Positions 52,703 through 61,270 of a stretch of DNA of 64,000 nucleotides are shown here, in pieces. Each line of letters starts with the position of its first letter. Within the stretch, counting starts at the first letter, position 1. Both the position numbers and the translations under genes were made by a program. Where the stretch lies: positions 71,016 to 135,015 of the forward strand of contig CAVZSC010000028.1 in NCBI GenBank assembly GCA_963777755.1, in the 5' to 3' direction. The notes under the pieces are model-generated. The model was not told the DNA's origin. It did no database searches and worked only from the letters and a program-made list of their open reading frames with translations. The stretch is from DATFWC01 sp963777755 (lineage in GTDB: Bacteria > Pseudomonadota > Alphaproteobacteria > Rhizobiales > Xanthobacteraceae).

Positions 52703-53303
52703 GATCTTGCTCCATCAAACCGGGGAACGGACCATCTCATCGCCGGTACGGCCACATTGGCTCAACGGCGTCCGGCGGCGGCTCTGCGAGCCCGCGCAGG
52801 TCTCCGCACCGGCCAACATGATGCCGAAGCTCGTCCCGGCTGATCCGCCTCTGCATTCACCGACCCATCGTCGGTACCGGGACGACACCACACCGGCGCT
52901 CTTCAGAATGTGACGACGATCACACAATTTCGTCACAGCGAGTTGGGTTCACGAGATACTCGCGCGGCGCACGCGGCCCCGGCGGCCGGTGCCCACCTGG
53001 GCGGCACAATGAGGGTTGTCATTAACGACGGCGGTCGAGCCGCAGCGGGCTGCAAAGGCCGCGCCAACGACTGCGTCTGCCGGTCAATCGCGATAGCAAC
53101 CGACATCCCGTATCGCGAGAGTTTTCATGAGCCGGATACACCTATTGCCACCAGAACGCTTCGCCGGCGTACCGCCTCGACGAATTGGAGTACGCCCCAC
53201 CGCGTTCTCCAAGGGTCGCTGAGAACGTGCGCCGCGCAGATTACGCGGACATTCTGCGGACAGTCGCCGCGGACCAAAGAAACGACAGGGTGGATGAAAA
53301 CAC
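52703..53303. other. Gene-poor stretch before the integration site
   Basis: No supported gene was seen on either strand. Small open frames exist but show no domain, consistent start site or codon pattern. It would include the promoter for the two leader-peptide genes. Confidence 0.4.
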
Positions 53304-53354
53304 TGGCGCGCCCGACAGGATTCGAACCTGTGACCTCTGCCTTCGGAGGGCAGC
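53304..53354 (-). other. Probable attL: 3' half of tRNA-Arg(CCG)
   Basis: Read leftward, the sequence gives anticodon arm CTGCC-CTCCGAA-GGCAG, the T-arm with GTTCGAATC, acceptor 3' strand CGGGCGC and an encoded CCA. The 5' half (acceptor 5' strand and D-arm) is absent; unrelated sequence follows at 53355. An integrase gene starts 136 bp away. This is the pattern of a tRNA 3'-end attachment duplicate. Confidence 0.85.
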
Positions 53355-53489
53355 GGTAAAAGTGGGGATAAGTGGCGACGGGTGGCGACAATCCTTTAAA
53401 ATCAAGGAAAAGCGGGGTATCTTGCTGGCGCGCTAGGCAGCGTGCGGTAGCGCGAAAGCGACCTATCCTGCTTACCCGGTGCTTACCCG

Positions 53490-54761
53490 ATGAAATTGAC
53501 CAAGGCGGCGATCGACAAGCTGAAGCCGAATTCCGGCAGCGATCTTTTCCGCTGGGATGACGAGCTGCCGGGCTTAGGGCTTCGTCTGAAGCCGTCCGGC
53601 GTTCGGACCTTCGTCATTCAGTACCGGAACAAGCACGGGCGCTCACGGCGGCTCGCTATTGGCCGGTATGGCGTGCTGACACCGGAGGAAGCCCGGAAAC
53701 GTGCGAGGGTGCTGCTGGGGACCGTGGCGGCCGGCGATGATCCTGCCGAGCAGCGCGTGGCAGATCGGCAGGCGATGACGGTTGCCGAGCTGTGCGACGA
53801 ATACTTAGCCAAGGCCAAGGCTGGTCAGGTGTTGACGCGCCGGGGCAGAGCCAAGCGGGCGTCCACCCTCGCGACCGATGCAGGTCGGATCGAGCGGCAC
53901 ATCAAGCCATTGCTCGGTCATCGCACCGTGAAGGACTTGCGGGCCGGGGATATCGTTTCGTTTCGGGATGACGTGATCGGCGGCAAGACGGCCGTCAACA
54001 TCAAGACCAAGCTTCGCGGGCGGGCAATCGTGAAGGGTGGCCCCGGTACAGCGACCCGGACCATGGGCCTTCTCGGTGGCATCCTGACATATGCGCGCGA
54101 GCGCGGGTATCGGCCGGACAATCCGGCGGCAGGCGTTGTGAGGCCGGCGGGCGGTCGGCGGAAGGTACGACTATCGGTCGAGCAATATCGGGCGCTGGGG
54201 CTCGCGCTAGAGGCTGCTGAGGCGTGCGGCGAACCCCGACAGGCTGTGCAGGCCATTCGGGTGCTGGCGCTCACCGGCTGCCGCCGGGGCGAGGTCGAGG
54301 CGTTGCGCCGGACTGAGGTCGACGCGGCCAGCTCCTGCTTGCGATTAGGCAATACCAAAACCGGGGCATCGGTGCGCCCGATTGGGTCGGTGGCATTGGA
54401 GCTGCTGAGGGTGTCGCACAACAGTGCAACGTCCTATGTGTTCCCCTCTCCGCGCGACGACCGCAAGCCTTACGGCGGGCTTCCCACTGCTTGGGATCGT
54501 ATCGTTAGGGGTGACGGACTGGCCGGACTGACGCCGCACGGGCTCCGCCATGCCTTTGCTGGCATGGCGGATGATCTCGGCTATTCGCAGCCAACGATTG
54601 GCGCATTGCTCGGCCATGCCGCACGCGGGACGACGGAAGGGTACATCTACAAGCCGGACCCGGTATTGGTCGCAGCGGCAGATCGCATATCGCTCGCGAT
54701 ATGGCGGGCGATGACTGGCGAGGCCGGGGAGGTTGTCGTCCCGTTGAGGGCGGCAACATGA
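53490..54761 (+). CDS. Tyrosine recombinase/integrase (P4-type, N-terminal DUF4102 arm-binding domain)
   Basis: The product is 423 residues. The N-terminal arm domain is FRWDDELPGLGLRLKPSGVR and RLAIGRYGVLTPEEARKRAR. The catalytic domain has Arg in LALTGCRRGEVEALR (about 262), Lys in LRLGNTKTGASVRP, HGLRHAFAGMADDLGYSQ (His/Arg, about 352), LGHAARGTTEGYIYK (His and nucleophile Tyr, about 380). It is intact and lies just inside the tRNA-Arg(CCG) half, so it probably mediates insertion of this element. Confidence 0.95.
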   Translation: MKLTKAAIDKLKPNSGSDLFRWDDELPGLGLRLKPSGVRTFVIQYRNKHGRSRRLAIGRYGVLTPEEARKRARVLLGTVAAGDDPAEQRVADRQAMTVAELCDEYLAKAKAGQVLTRRGRAKRASTLATDAGRIERHIKPLLGHRTVKDLRAGDIVSFRDDVIGGKTAVNIKTKLRGRAIVKGGPGTATRTMGLLGGILTYARERGYRPDNPAAGVVRPAGGRRKVRLSVEQYRALGLALEAAEACGEPRQAVQAIRVLALTGCRRGEVEALRRTEVDAASSCLRLGNTKTGASVRPIGSVALELLRVSHNSATSYVFPSPRDDRKPYGGLPTAWDRIVRGDGLAGLTPHGLRHAFAGMADDLGYSQPTIGALLGHAARGTTEGYIYKPDPVLVAAADRISLAIWRAMTGEAGEVVVPLRAAT

Positions 54762-54928
54762 AGAAGAGCGTCGACGCTGGGCGAAATCAGATAGCAAGGG
54801 CATTGCTGGGCTTGCCGCCCCGGGGGCGCCCCAAGGGCCGCCGAACCGGCACGAAGCCAGGTAAGCGCAGTATTCCGCAGGCGTGGCGTGATCTGGATAA
54901 CGGAATGTTTGGAATTTGCGCTGAATGA
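54758..54928 (+). CDS. Small basic protein downstream of the integrase
   Basis: The product is 56 residues, rich in Arg/Lys/Gly (GLPPRGRPKGRRTGTKPGKR), and it starts at ATG 54758, overlapping the integrase stop by 4 bp. The RPKGRRTGTKPG stretch resembles the N-terminal part of small phage proteins with a GRPKG motif. Function is unknown; translational coupling supports it as a gene. Confidence 0.5.
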   Translation: MKKSVDAGRNQIARALLGLPPRGRPKGRRTGTKPGKRSIPQAWRDLDNGMFGICAE

Positions 54929-55133
54929 ATTGCCCGAAGAAAGTCTCGATGAGCAATTCGTGAACTGCGCGGCGCGTAGAGCACGTTTTCACGAGCGACG
55001 CGGCGACTACAAGATCATCAAGCTGAGCGGTAAGTCGACCGGGCCGCGTCAACCCCGAACGCACGAACAGCGAGTGAGGCAGCAAGCAAAAGCAGTGTTG
55101 AAGCATAGCGGACCGCGAGATCTTAGGCTTTGA
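54888..55133 (+). CDS. Small hypothetical protein
   Basis: The frame gives 81 residues from GTG 54888 and overlaps the previous small gene. ECLEFALNELPEESLDEQFV and then basic text ending LRL have no recognised domain. The two overlapping frames may be one gene split by an indel. Support is weak. Confidence 0.4.
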   Translation: MIWITECLEFALNELPEESLDEQFVNCAARRARFHERRGDYKIIKLSGKSTGPRQPRTHEQRVRQQAKAVLKHSGPRDLRL

Positions 55134-55258
55134 ACGGTAAGATAAATTCAAAGGCGGAATTTTCCTTACGGGTCCTATTGCTTCCCACCAATTCCCGAGG
55201 TGACTTCACGTCGCTAAGTTCGCCGCAAGTCGTCACTGATTGACTTGCGGAGAACACG

Positions 55259-55501
55259 ATGACCGATACCATTTCAAACCTGCCACGTTTGAACGCCGCG
55301 GATGCGGCAAAGTATTTACTGACGCGGCACGGCATCCCGGTTGCGAAATCCACGCTCAAGCAGTGGGCGTGGCGAGGCGGCGGCCCCGGATTTCAGAAAA
55401 GCGGCCAGCGCCGGCTCTACCCAATCGACCAGCTGGACGCTTGGGCTGCAAAGCGGCTCACGCGGGTTGTCGCCTCAACGTCTGAATTATCGGCAGCGTA
55501 A
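55259..55501 (+). CDS. Small helix-turn-helix (excisionase/AlpA-like) protein
   Basis: The product is 80 residues. ADAAKYLLTRHGIPVAKSTL, then KQWAWRGGGPGFQKSGQRRL and YPIDQLDAWAAKR follow the MerR-like/excisionase HTH pattern, with the wing residues RLYPIDQLDAW. It probably controls element excision or replication genes. AGGG-poor, but the start ATG 55259 follows GGAGAACACG. Confidence 0.75.
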   Translation: MTDTISNLPRLNAADAAKYLLTRHGIPVAKSTLKQWAWRGGGPGFQKSGQRRLYPIDQLDAWAAKRLTRVVASTSELSAA

Positions 55502-55586
55502 AACGTAACGGCAGCCCGTGGTGGAGCTGCCGTTTTGATTTCACGTCCGCGAGTGCAAGTCGCGGCCTTTAACGGAAACAAGGGAG

Positions 55587-55947
55587 ATGACTGAAATAGC
55601 GATTATCAATGCGGGCTTCAAGCCCGGTCTTCCCGACATCGACTTTGCCGGCATCGTTCGCGATGACAAGCCGAACCGTGGCCGCAGAACGCTCGTGCCG
55701 GCCGAGATCGAGCAGGCGGAAATCGCCGGCGGCAAACGGATGACGATCCCGCCCGGCTTCAAGGCCTTAACGGTCGTCCGCAACATCGCGCCGGGCTTCC
55801 GGATACGCCTGCTCCTGCCGGCGTCAGAAGGCCAGGAGATAGACGTCTGCGAGGCCACGGCCGAAGCGATCTTCGAGGCAGTGGCAACGCCGTACAGGTC
55901 GGGAAATCGAGGCGCAGATGCGCAAGGCCGCGGGGCTTCGGTCATGA
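55587..55947 (+). CDS. Small element-encoded protein, C-terminus affected by a frameshift
   Basis: Frame 1 gives about 105 good residues (FKPGLPDIDFAGIVRDDKPN; IPPGFKALTVVRNIAPGFRI). After GGG at 55902-55904, removal of one G gives a natural end, EIEAQMRKAAGLRS, whose stop overlaps the next ATG (ATGA, 55944). As read, the frame instead continues to 56027 through the next gene's start. The one-base correction restores a coupled pair, so the natural protein is about 120 residues. Function is unknown. Confidence 0.55.
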
Positions 55948-56968
55948 ATACGCAAGACAAAACCCAACCAGGACGGCGCAACAGCCATACCCGCTCCCGA
56001 CCACGCAGCGATCAGGTCGCACGTTGAACTGCTGCACACTCTCGCAAAAGGTGCTGGCGTTGAAGGCATTCTTGCCTTCACCAGGATCGATGCAAATAAC
56101 AAAACGCACACCGAAAGGTTTGCGATTGGCGACGTCGATCACATGGCAGACGCCATCATCGGCTGGTCAACTCATCCAGACCTCAACATCTACGCGTCTT
56201 ATGCGATCTTTCGTAAGGATTTGCCGCCCGGGGCCGCAGGCGGAGAAGCGGACGTCCGCGCCGTTCTGGCCCTGGTCGGCGACCTCGATTCCGATAAGGG
56301 TAAAAAAGCCGTCGGCCTGGACGGACTCCCGCTGCAGCCGCCGTATGTCGTCGAGACATCTGCAAACAACTTCCATGCGGTGTATCCGCTTGGGCGTGCA
56401 TTGTCGCCGTCAGACGCAAAGCCCATAGCCGTGGCGTTAAGCGACGCCATCGGCGGAGACAGCGGGACAAAAGACGTTTCGCACCTGTGGCGCATCCCGG
56501 GCACACTCAACTGGCCGTCAGCCAAGAAGCTTGGGCGCGGACGACCCAAGACACCCCAACTGGTGACGATCAAATCAGCATGGACCGGCGAAACAGTTGA
56601 TCCGGAAACCCTGTGGCAGGCCGTTACAGGCTTTGCGCAAAACAAACAGCGGGTCGTCGTCCGGTCATCGATCCAGCGGCACGACAGGGAAGCTCGACAG
56701 AGACGTTCGACGACCTTCCCGCTGACCTGAAAAAGCTGATCGCAGCCCCCGCATATCCCGGCGAGGATCGGTCCAGAACTGCCGCGTCGGTCATATTCAA
56801 ACTCTTCCGGCGCGGATGGTCGAATGACGCGGTGCAGGCGCTATTCGAAGACATCCAAACGGCATCGGCGAGCGTTACGCAGGGCGCAAGACAGACCTTC
56901 GGAAGGAGATCGAACGTCTCCGGCAGAAGTTCGATGAGAGAGCAGCGAAAGCGATGTGGAGCGCTTGA
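55944..56968 (+). pseudogene. RepB-like primase/polymerase of the element, several frameshifts
   Basis: The start ATG 55944 and MNTQDK lead into IPAPDHAAIRSHVELLHTLA after removal of one A in AAAA (55959-55962). The main block (56143-56660) has VLALVGDLDSDKGKKAVGLD, PPYVVETSANNFHAVYPLGR and DVSHLWRIPGTLNWPSAKKL, typical of RepB-like primases. Further frame changes are needed near 56660 and 56847, after which the text ends RKEIERLRQKFDERAAKAMW. Domain order is complete. It is either decayed or affected by indels. Confidence 0.75.
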
Positions 56969-58408
56969 ACAAGATGCACGCGGTACTGCCAATCGGCGGC
57001 AAGACCCGCGTCGTGACATTCGGCGAACTGGAGGAGTTTCCCGGCCGCGAAACCATCGTGATGACGCAGACAATCGCCGACTTCAAGTCGCTCAACGACA
57101 AGTATCGCCACAGCTGGCGGGACGAGAAAGGCGAACCTGAAAAGCACCCCCATGGGCACCTATTGGATCGGCAGTCCGGAGCGCCGGCAGTACGATGGAG
57201 GCATGGCGTTCATGCCGCAGCACAACGGGGATGTCGGCAATCGACTGAACCTGTTTCGCGGCTTCGGAGTGAAGGCGATCAAGCCAGACGGCACCAGCGG
57301 CGCCGCGGGTTGCCAGAAATTCCTCGATTTCATGCGCGATATCATCTGCAGCGGCAACGAAGCGCACTTCGATTATCTGCGAAAGCGCGAAGCGACCATC
57401 TTCCAGAAGCGCATCCGCAGCGAGATAGCGCTCGGCCTGCAGACGAAAGAAGAGGGCTGCGGCAAGGGCTTCTACGAAGCGACGATGGGGCGGCTGCTCG
57501 GCAACCACGCCATGCAGGTCACCAATCCGAAGCACATCATCGGAAACTTCAATCCGCATCTGGAAACGCTGTTGCGATTGACGGCCGATGAAGCCCTGTT
57601 CGTCGGCAACCCCGAACATCGCAACGCCCTGTTCGGGCTGATCACCGAACCAACGCTGACAATCGAACCGAAGGGCTGCGGCCTCTACAAGGCCGACAGC
57701 TATCTCAACCTGTCGATCACCAGTAACGCCGACCACTTCCTGCCGGTCAGCGGGACGGCGCGACGCTTCTTTATCCCAACCGTGTCGGCCGCGCGCAAAC
57801 AGGACTTCACATACTTTGCCGGCCTGCAAGGCAGAACTCGACAGATGGTGGATATGAGGCGCTGCTCTACCACCTGCTGCACGAGGTCGATCTTGCGGAT
57901 TTCAACGTCCGCAAGGTGCCGCAGACGGAGGAGCTGAGGCAGCAGCGAAATCACAGCCTGCCGCCGCTTGAGGCGTGGTGGTGCGAGCTTCTGGAGACCG
58001 GCACCTTGTGGGGAGCCGATCCAAAGGAGCCGCACCGGGCGGTCAGCAACAGTTATCAGCGCCAGATCGAGATCGAGAACCAAGTCCGGCTACGGCGGCA
58101 CGACCTCCCAGATCCGGCACGTCACCCAGCTCGGAATTTACGATCAGGCAAGGCAGCTCGAGCCCCGTCTCAAGAATTACACCAACGATCACCGCCTCGG
58201 GGCTCATCTGAGAGAGATGGGCTGCGACAATACCAGGAGGGTACTGCGCCGGCGGGGCTGGACGTTTCCTCCGCTGGAGGAGTGCCGAGCCGCATGGGAA
58301 AAGCGTTACCCCGACTGGAAGTGGCGGAACCCGGAGATCACGGAGTGGCGCGCCGAGGAATCCGACGAGGAGGAGGTGGAGGAGGACGACCATGCTCCCC
58401 CGTTCTGA
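56956..58408 (+). pseudogene. P4/DUF5906-type primase-helicase of the element, several frameshifts
   Basis: Starts at GTG 56956 or ATG 56974. Order of text: VLPIGGKTRVVTFGELEEFP; after an extra C in CCCCC (57147-57151), MGTYWIGSPERRQYDGGMAF and TKEEGCGKGFYEATMGRLLG (a P-loop-like GCGKG); then ITSNADHFLPVSGTARRFFI with the Arg finger region; after changes near 57818-57838 EALLYHLLHEVDLADFNVRK; after 58085 RWTFP-like WTFPPLEECRAAWEKRYPDW. This is the VapE/DUF5906 helicase layout. At least four frame changes separate consistent blocks. Confidence 0.7.
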
Positions 58409-58426
58409 ACCGCCGGAGGAAATGTT

Positions 58427-58715
58427 CCGCTTGTGTCGCCTTGTGTCGGTAAGCGGAACACACGAAAACCGTTGCGCCGCAGGCACTTCTTGTATTTGTG
58501 TCACTTGTTTCTCTTTTAGAAGAATAAATAAAATAAAAAGGGAAAAGAGAGGGGGTGGCCGCCGCGCTCTCTGCCCGCCTCCGCCGCGCGACTTGGCTCT
58601 GGAAAGCGGAACAAGCGACACAAGCGGTTACAGCATTGATATTGCAGCGTTTCTTGCGTTTCGCATTCCTCGCAAAGCGCCACAAGCGGCACATTTAGCG
58701 GTTCCTCACTGACCG
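58427..58715. promoter_or_regulatory. Iteron-like repeats around an AT-rich stretch, candidate element origin
   Basis: CCGCTTGTGTCGCCTTGTGT (58428-58447) is answered by ACAAGCGACACAAGCGG (58611-58627). Further partial copies are ACAAGCGGCAC (58682-58692) and GAAGCGACAC (58715 region). Between them is an AT-rich block, AGAATAAATAAAATAAAA (58520-58538). The position just after the primase/helicase genes fits a replication origin. Confidence 0.45.
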
Positions 58716-58821
58716 AAGCGACACTCCCGGCCGGAACTTCCGAAGCCCCACGCGCACAAGGGACAATGCTGACGCTCGCAACTTGTGAACCGCTGACATC
58801 ACTGACCCTGGTGGCCGGCTG

Positions 58822-59454
58822 ATGGGCAAGCGATCCAACTTCGAGCGCCGTGAGGCTGATTTCTACCCGACGCCACGGGCGGCGGTGCTGCCGCTGATCC
58901 CGTACCTTCGCGGCATCCAGACCTTTGCCGAGCCGTGTGCTGGCGACGGCGCGCTGGTCCGGCACCTGGAATCCTTCGGCCTGCGCTGCGTCTATAGCGG
59001 CGACATCCGCACCGGCCAGGATGCGCTTGCGCTCGACCATTACGGCGCGGCCGATGCGATCATTACAAATCCGCCCTACACCCGCGAACTGATGCACGCG
59101 CTGATCGAGCACTTTCAGCGCATCGCGCCAACCTGGCTGTTACTGGACTCGGACTGGGCGTCGACCCGGCAGGCGGTGCCGTTCCTGCCCCGTTGCTCGG
59201 ACATCGTGACAATCGGCCGGGTGAAGTGGATCGAGGGCTCCAAGCACACCGGCAAGGACAACCACGCCTGGTACAGGTTCGATACCAGGCATAAGAGCGG
59301 CCCTGTCTTCCACGGGCGCGGCCAGGGCGAGATGACCCCTTCACGGCGCACCAGAGTCTGCGAGCAATGCGGCAAGCGTTACGAGCCGCAGCGATCCAGT
59401 TCGCGGTTCTGCTCGCCGGCGTGCAGGCAGCAGCGCCCATCGCAAGAGGCTTAG
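58822..59454 (+). CDS. Phage-type adenine DNA methyltransferase with C-terminal zinc ribbon
   Basis: The product is 210 residues. The SAM loop is FAEPCAGDGALVRHLE (about 32-47) and the catalytic motif is DAIITNPPYTRELM (about 78-91), the NPPY box of N6-adenine methyltransferases. FYPTPRAAVLPLIPYL is the usual start. The C-terminal tail has CEQCGKRYEPQRSSSRFCSP then ACRQ, a four-cysteine zinc ribbon. It resembles small solitary phage methylases. No paired restriction gene was seen. Confidence 0.8.
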   Translation: MGKRSNFERREADFYPTPRAAVLPLIPYLRGIQTFAEPCAGDGALVRHLESFGLRCVYSGDIRTGQDALALDHYGAADAIITNPPYTRELMHALIEHFQRIAPTWLLLDSDWASTRQAVPFLPRCSDIVTIGRVKWIEGSKHTGKDNHAWYRFDTRHKSGPVFHGRGQGEMTPSRRTRVCEQCGKRYEPQRSSSRFCSPACRQQRPSQEA

Positions 59455-59505
59455 CGTAACGTCTAGCGTAACGCCCACACCGACTGAACCATCAGACTCT
59501 CGGAA

Positions 59506-59631
59506 GTGTTTCGCTACGTCCGACACGCCGATGTCCCGAGGTTCGCGGCGGAAGGCTGGGAGCTGTTGCCTGCACTCGATGGCACACACCACGGTGAGTA
59601 CTCGGTGCTGATGCGTCGAGGGCGGCGGTAA
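59506..59631 (+). CDS. Very small protein, phage-associated type
   Basis: GTG 59506 opens a 41-residue frame: FRYVRHADVPRFAAEGWELL, then PALDGTHHGEYSVLMRRG. The pattern (YV.H.DVP.F...GWE.LP.LDGTHHG.YSVL) looks constrained and is one I associate with short proteins of rhizobial phages. It is too short for ordinary ORF calling. Function is unknown. Confidence 0.5.
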   Translation: MFRYVRHADVPRFAAEGWELLPALDGTHHGEYSVLMRRGRR

Positions 59632-59731
59632 ATCGCTCGGCAAGTAGTATCGCTCGTACGCGCTGAGCGTATTCCTGCTCAGGTTGGAAGGCGCGCCTGG
59701 GCCACAGGTCGAAGACAAGCGCCCTGCGTAG

Positions 59732-59935
59732 GCCCCGGCCGGCCACCAAGACGAACGAGCGGGCTGGCTAAGGGCCTATGCCCGCGACCAGGGCGACACC
59801 ACGCTGCAACGAACCCGGGCGTGCCAGCACTGTGGCCAGCCGTATCGGCCGCCGCGATCGGATGCCTGCTTCTGTGGCGACCGTTGCCGTCAGCGCGCCC
59901 ATGACAGTTCCGACTGCAGACCCCCGCCGTGGTAG
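59732..59935 (+). pseudogene. Zinc-ribbon tail without a start codon
   Basis: An open frame from a TAG at 59729 to a TAG at 59933 has no start codon. It reads WLRAYARDQGDTTLQRTRAC, then QHCGQPYRPPRS and CFCGDRCRQRAHD, resembling the zinc-ribbon tail of the methyltransferase at 58822-59454. It is a remnant or a duplicated tail. Confidence 0.55.
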
Positions 59936-60003
59936 AATGCGGTACGCCGCGCCGACAGGGGCAACGTGTCGTGTCCCTGAAAATACAGTCGGGATACAGG
60001 GAA

Positions 60004-60432
60004 ATGGCAAACGGAGCACACCAGTTTCAGCCGGGCCAGAGTGGCAACGCAGCCGGTCGACCGAAAGGCGCGCGCAACAAGACCACGCTGGCGGTCGAGG
60101 CGCTGATTGACGGCGCCGCCGAGGACATCGCCACCACGGCAATCGCGCTGGCCAAGGCCGGTGACACCACCCTGCTCCGGGCGCTGCTTGACCGGATCGC
60201 CCCGCCCCGCCGTGATCGGTACATCCCGTTTGAGCTACCGCCGATGCGCACGGCGGCCGATGCGGTACATGCGGCGGCGGTCATCACCCAGGCGGTGGCG
60301 GACGGCGAGCTGACGCCGAGCGAAGCGGCCGAGCTTTCGCACTTGGTGGCGAATTGCGCCAAGGCGATCGAGGTCGCAGACCTCGAGGCGCGCATGCAGC
60401 GGCTAGAGGCCATCCACGGGACGCAGTGTTAA
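60004..60432 (+). CDS. DUF5681-type phage protein
   Basis: The 142-residue product starts HQFQPGQSGNAAGRPKGARN (about 5-24), the DUF5681 signature found in proteins near phage terminase genes. A helical part follows (LAVEALIDGAAEDIATTAIA; KAGDTTLLRALLDRIAPPRR) and the tail AIEVADLEARMQRLEAIHGT. ATG 60004 fits the motif; the upstream frame does not. It probably binds nucleic acid, and its exact role is unknown. Confidence 0.8.
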   Translation: MANGAHQFQPGQSGNAAGRPKGARNKTTLAVEALIDGAAEDIATTAIALAKAGDTTLLRALLDRIAPPRRDRYIPFELPPMRTAADAVHAAAVITQAVADGELTPSEAAELSHLVANCAKAIEVADLEARMQRLEAIHGTQC

Positions 60433-60459
60433 GCAGAAAGACCAGAAGGGAGGGAGCGC

Positions 60460-60666
60460 ATGCGGTTGTTAAGTAGGCTGGCCAAACTGGAAACGGCGCA
60501 CCGCAGACAGGACGGCATTTTCGTCGTGTCGGGATATTCGGATGACGAGTACCAGCGGCAGATCGACGAATTGATCGCGTGCGGGAAAGCCACCCCGGAC
60601 AGCTTGTTCGTCTGTCTCCGGACACCTCTCCGCAATCGCTCGGACCGCAAGCCTGATGGCCGCTAA
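60460..60666 (+). CDS. Small hypothetical protein
   Basis: The product is 68 residues. It starts RLLSRLAKLETAHRR and continues DGIFVVSGYSDDEYQRQIDE and LIACGKATPDSLFVCLR. The RLL.RL.KLE start recurs in short phage-associated proteins. GGAGGGAG lies upstream of ATG 60460, a strong ribosome-binding site. Function is unknown. Confidence 0.65.
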   Translation: MRLLSRLAKLETAHRRQDGIFVVSGYSDDEYQRQIDELIACGKATPDSLFVCLRTPLRNRSDRKPDGR

Positions 60667-60725
60667 CGATTAATCGGACCGCGCCGATACCAAATCGGCA
60701 CTTTTCTATATCGCCGGTTGGCCCG

Positions 60726-60914
60726 ATGGGCTTCTTGCAATCGCCGATAGGGAAAAGGGAAGCGCGCTACCAATCGAAAACTCGTTACCGCCGTAACGAC
60801 CGCGAACGCGACGATGCCGTGCGCTTGCGCGCCGCCGAAGCCTTGCTCGAGGGCGGGCTGGGGCCGAGCCAGTACGGGCCCGGAATTGCGTCCGATCCTA
60901 AAATACCCCGCTGA
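60726..60914 (+). CDS. Small basic hypothetical protein
   Basis: This is a 62-residue basic frame (KREARYQSKTRYRRNDRERD; LRAAEALLEGGLGPSQYG). No domain was recognised. It follows the previous small gene on the same strand. Coding status is uncertain. Confidence 0.35.
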   Translation: MGFLQSPIGKREARYQSKTRYRRNDRERDDAVRLRAAEALLEGGLGPSQYGPGIASDPKIPR

Positions 60915-61270
60915 TCATGGAGATCATTCAGCGGGTGCGAGAGCGGCCGGCGGGTGAACCGTGGTCCAGCCGGCCGAGTGTGGCGCCAAAAACTCGCAAG
61001 GCGCTGTCAACTGAAAAGGTAGTCCGCGTTGTTGCACCTGGGGGTGACGTGATGGCCACACACGGGGATCGGCCAGCAGTCAGTGGCCTAGGACTTAGCG
61101 GGACTTGCTGGTGAACGGCTCCTCGCAATGCGGCGGCAATCGCGGTAGTCGAACTCGCCGGCGGTCGTGGACGCGGGCGGTGCCTGTTGATACCGTGCAT
61201 GGAAGGCCGACGTGGCGCGGTGGGGACACCGCTTTTCCGCCAGCGGGCTCGATCGCGGCCTGATCGCCCC
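60915..61270. other. Gene-free stretch
   Basis: No supported gene, tRNA or second copy of the tRNA-Arg(CCG) half was seen. It may lie at the right side of the element, but no attachment repeat was found. Confidence 0.4.

Noticed and set aside
52715..52936. A third leader-peptide gene upstream of the pair
   Set aside because: The frame contains GG pairs but no L..EL..V.GG leader pattern and no ribosome-binding site that stands out.
53185..53436. A small rightward frame containing DRIRTCDLCLRR
   Set aside because: The text is the translation of a tRNA 3' half, a known cause of false genes.
60915..61270. Right attachment site of the element
   Set aside because: No copy of the tRNA-Arg(CCG) 3' half or an intact tRNA was found here or further right in the window.
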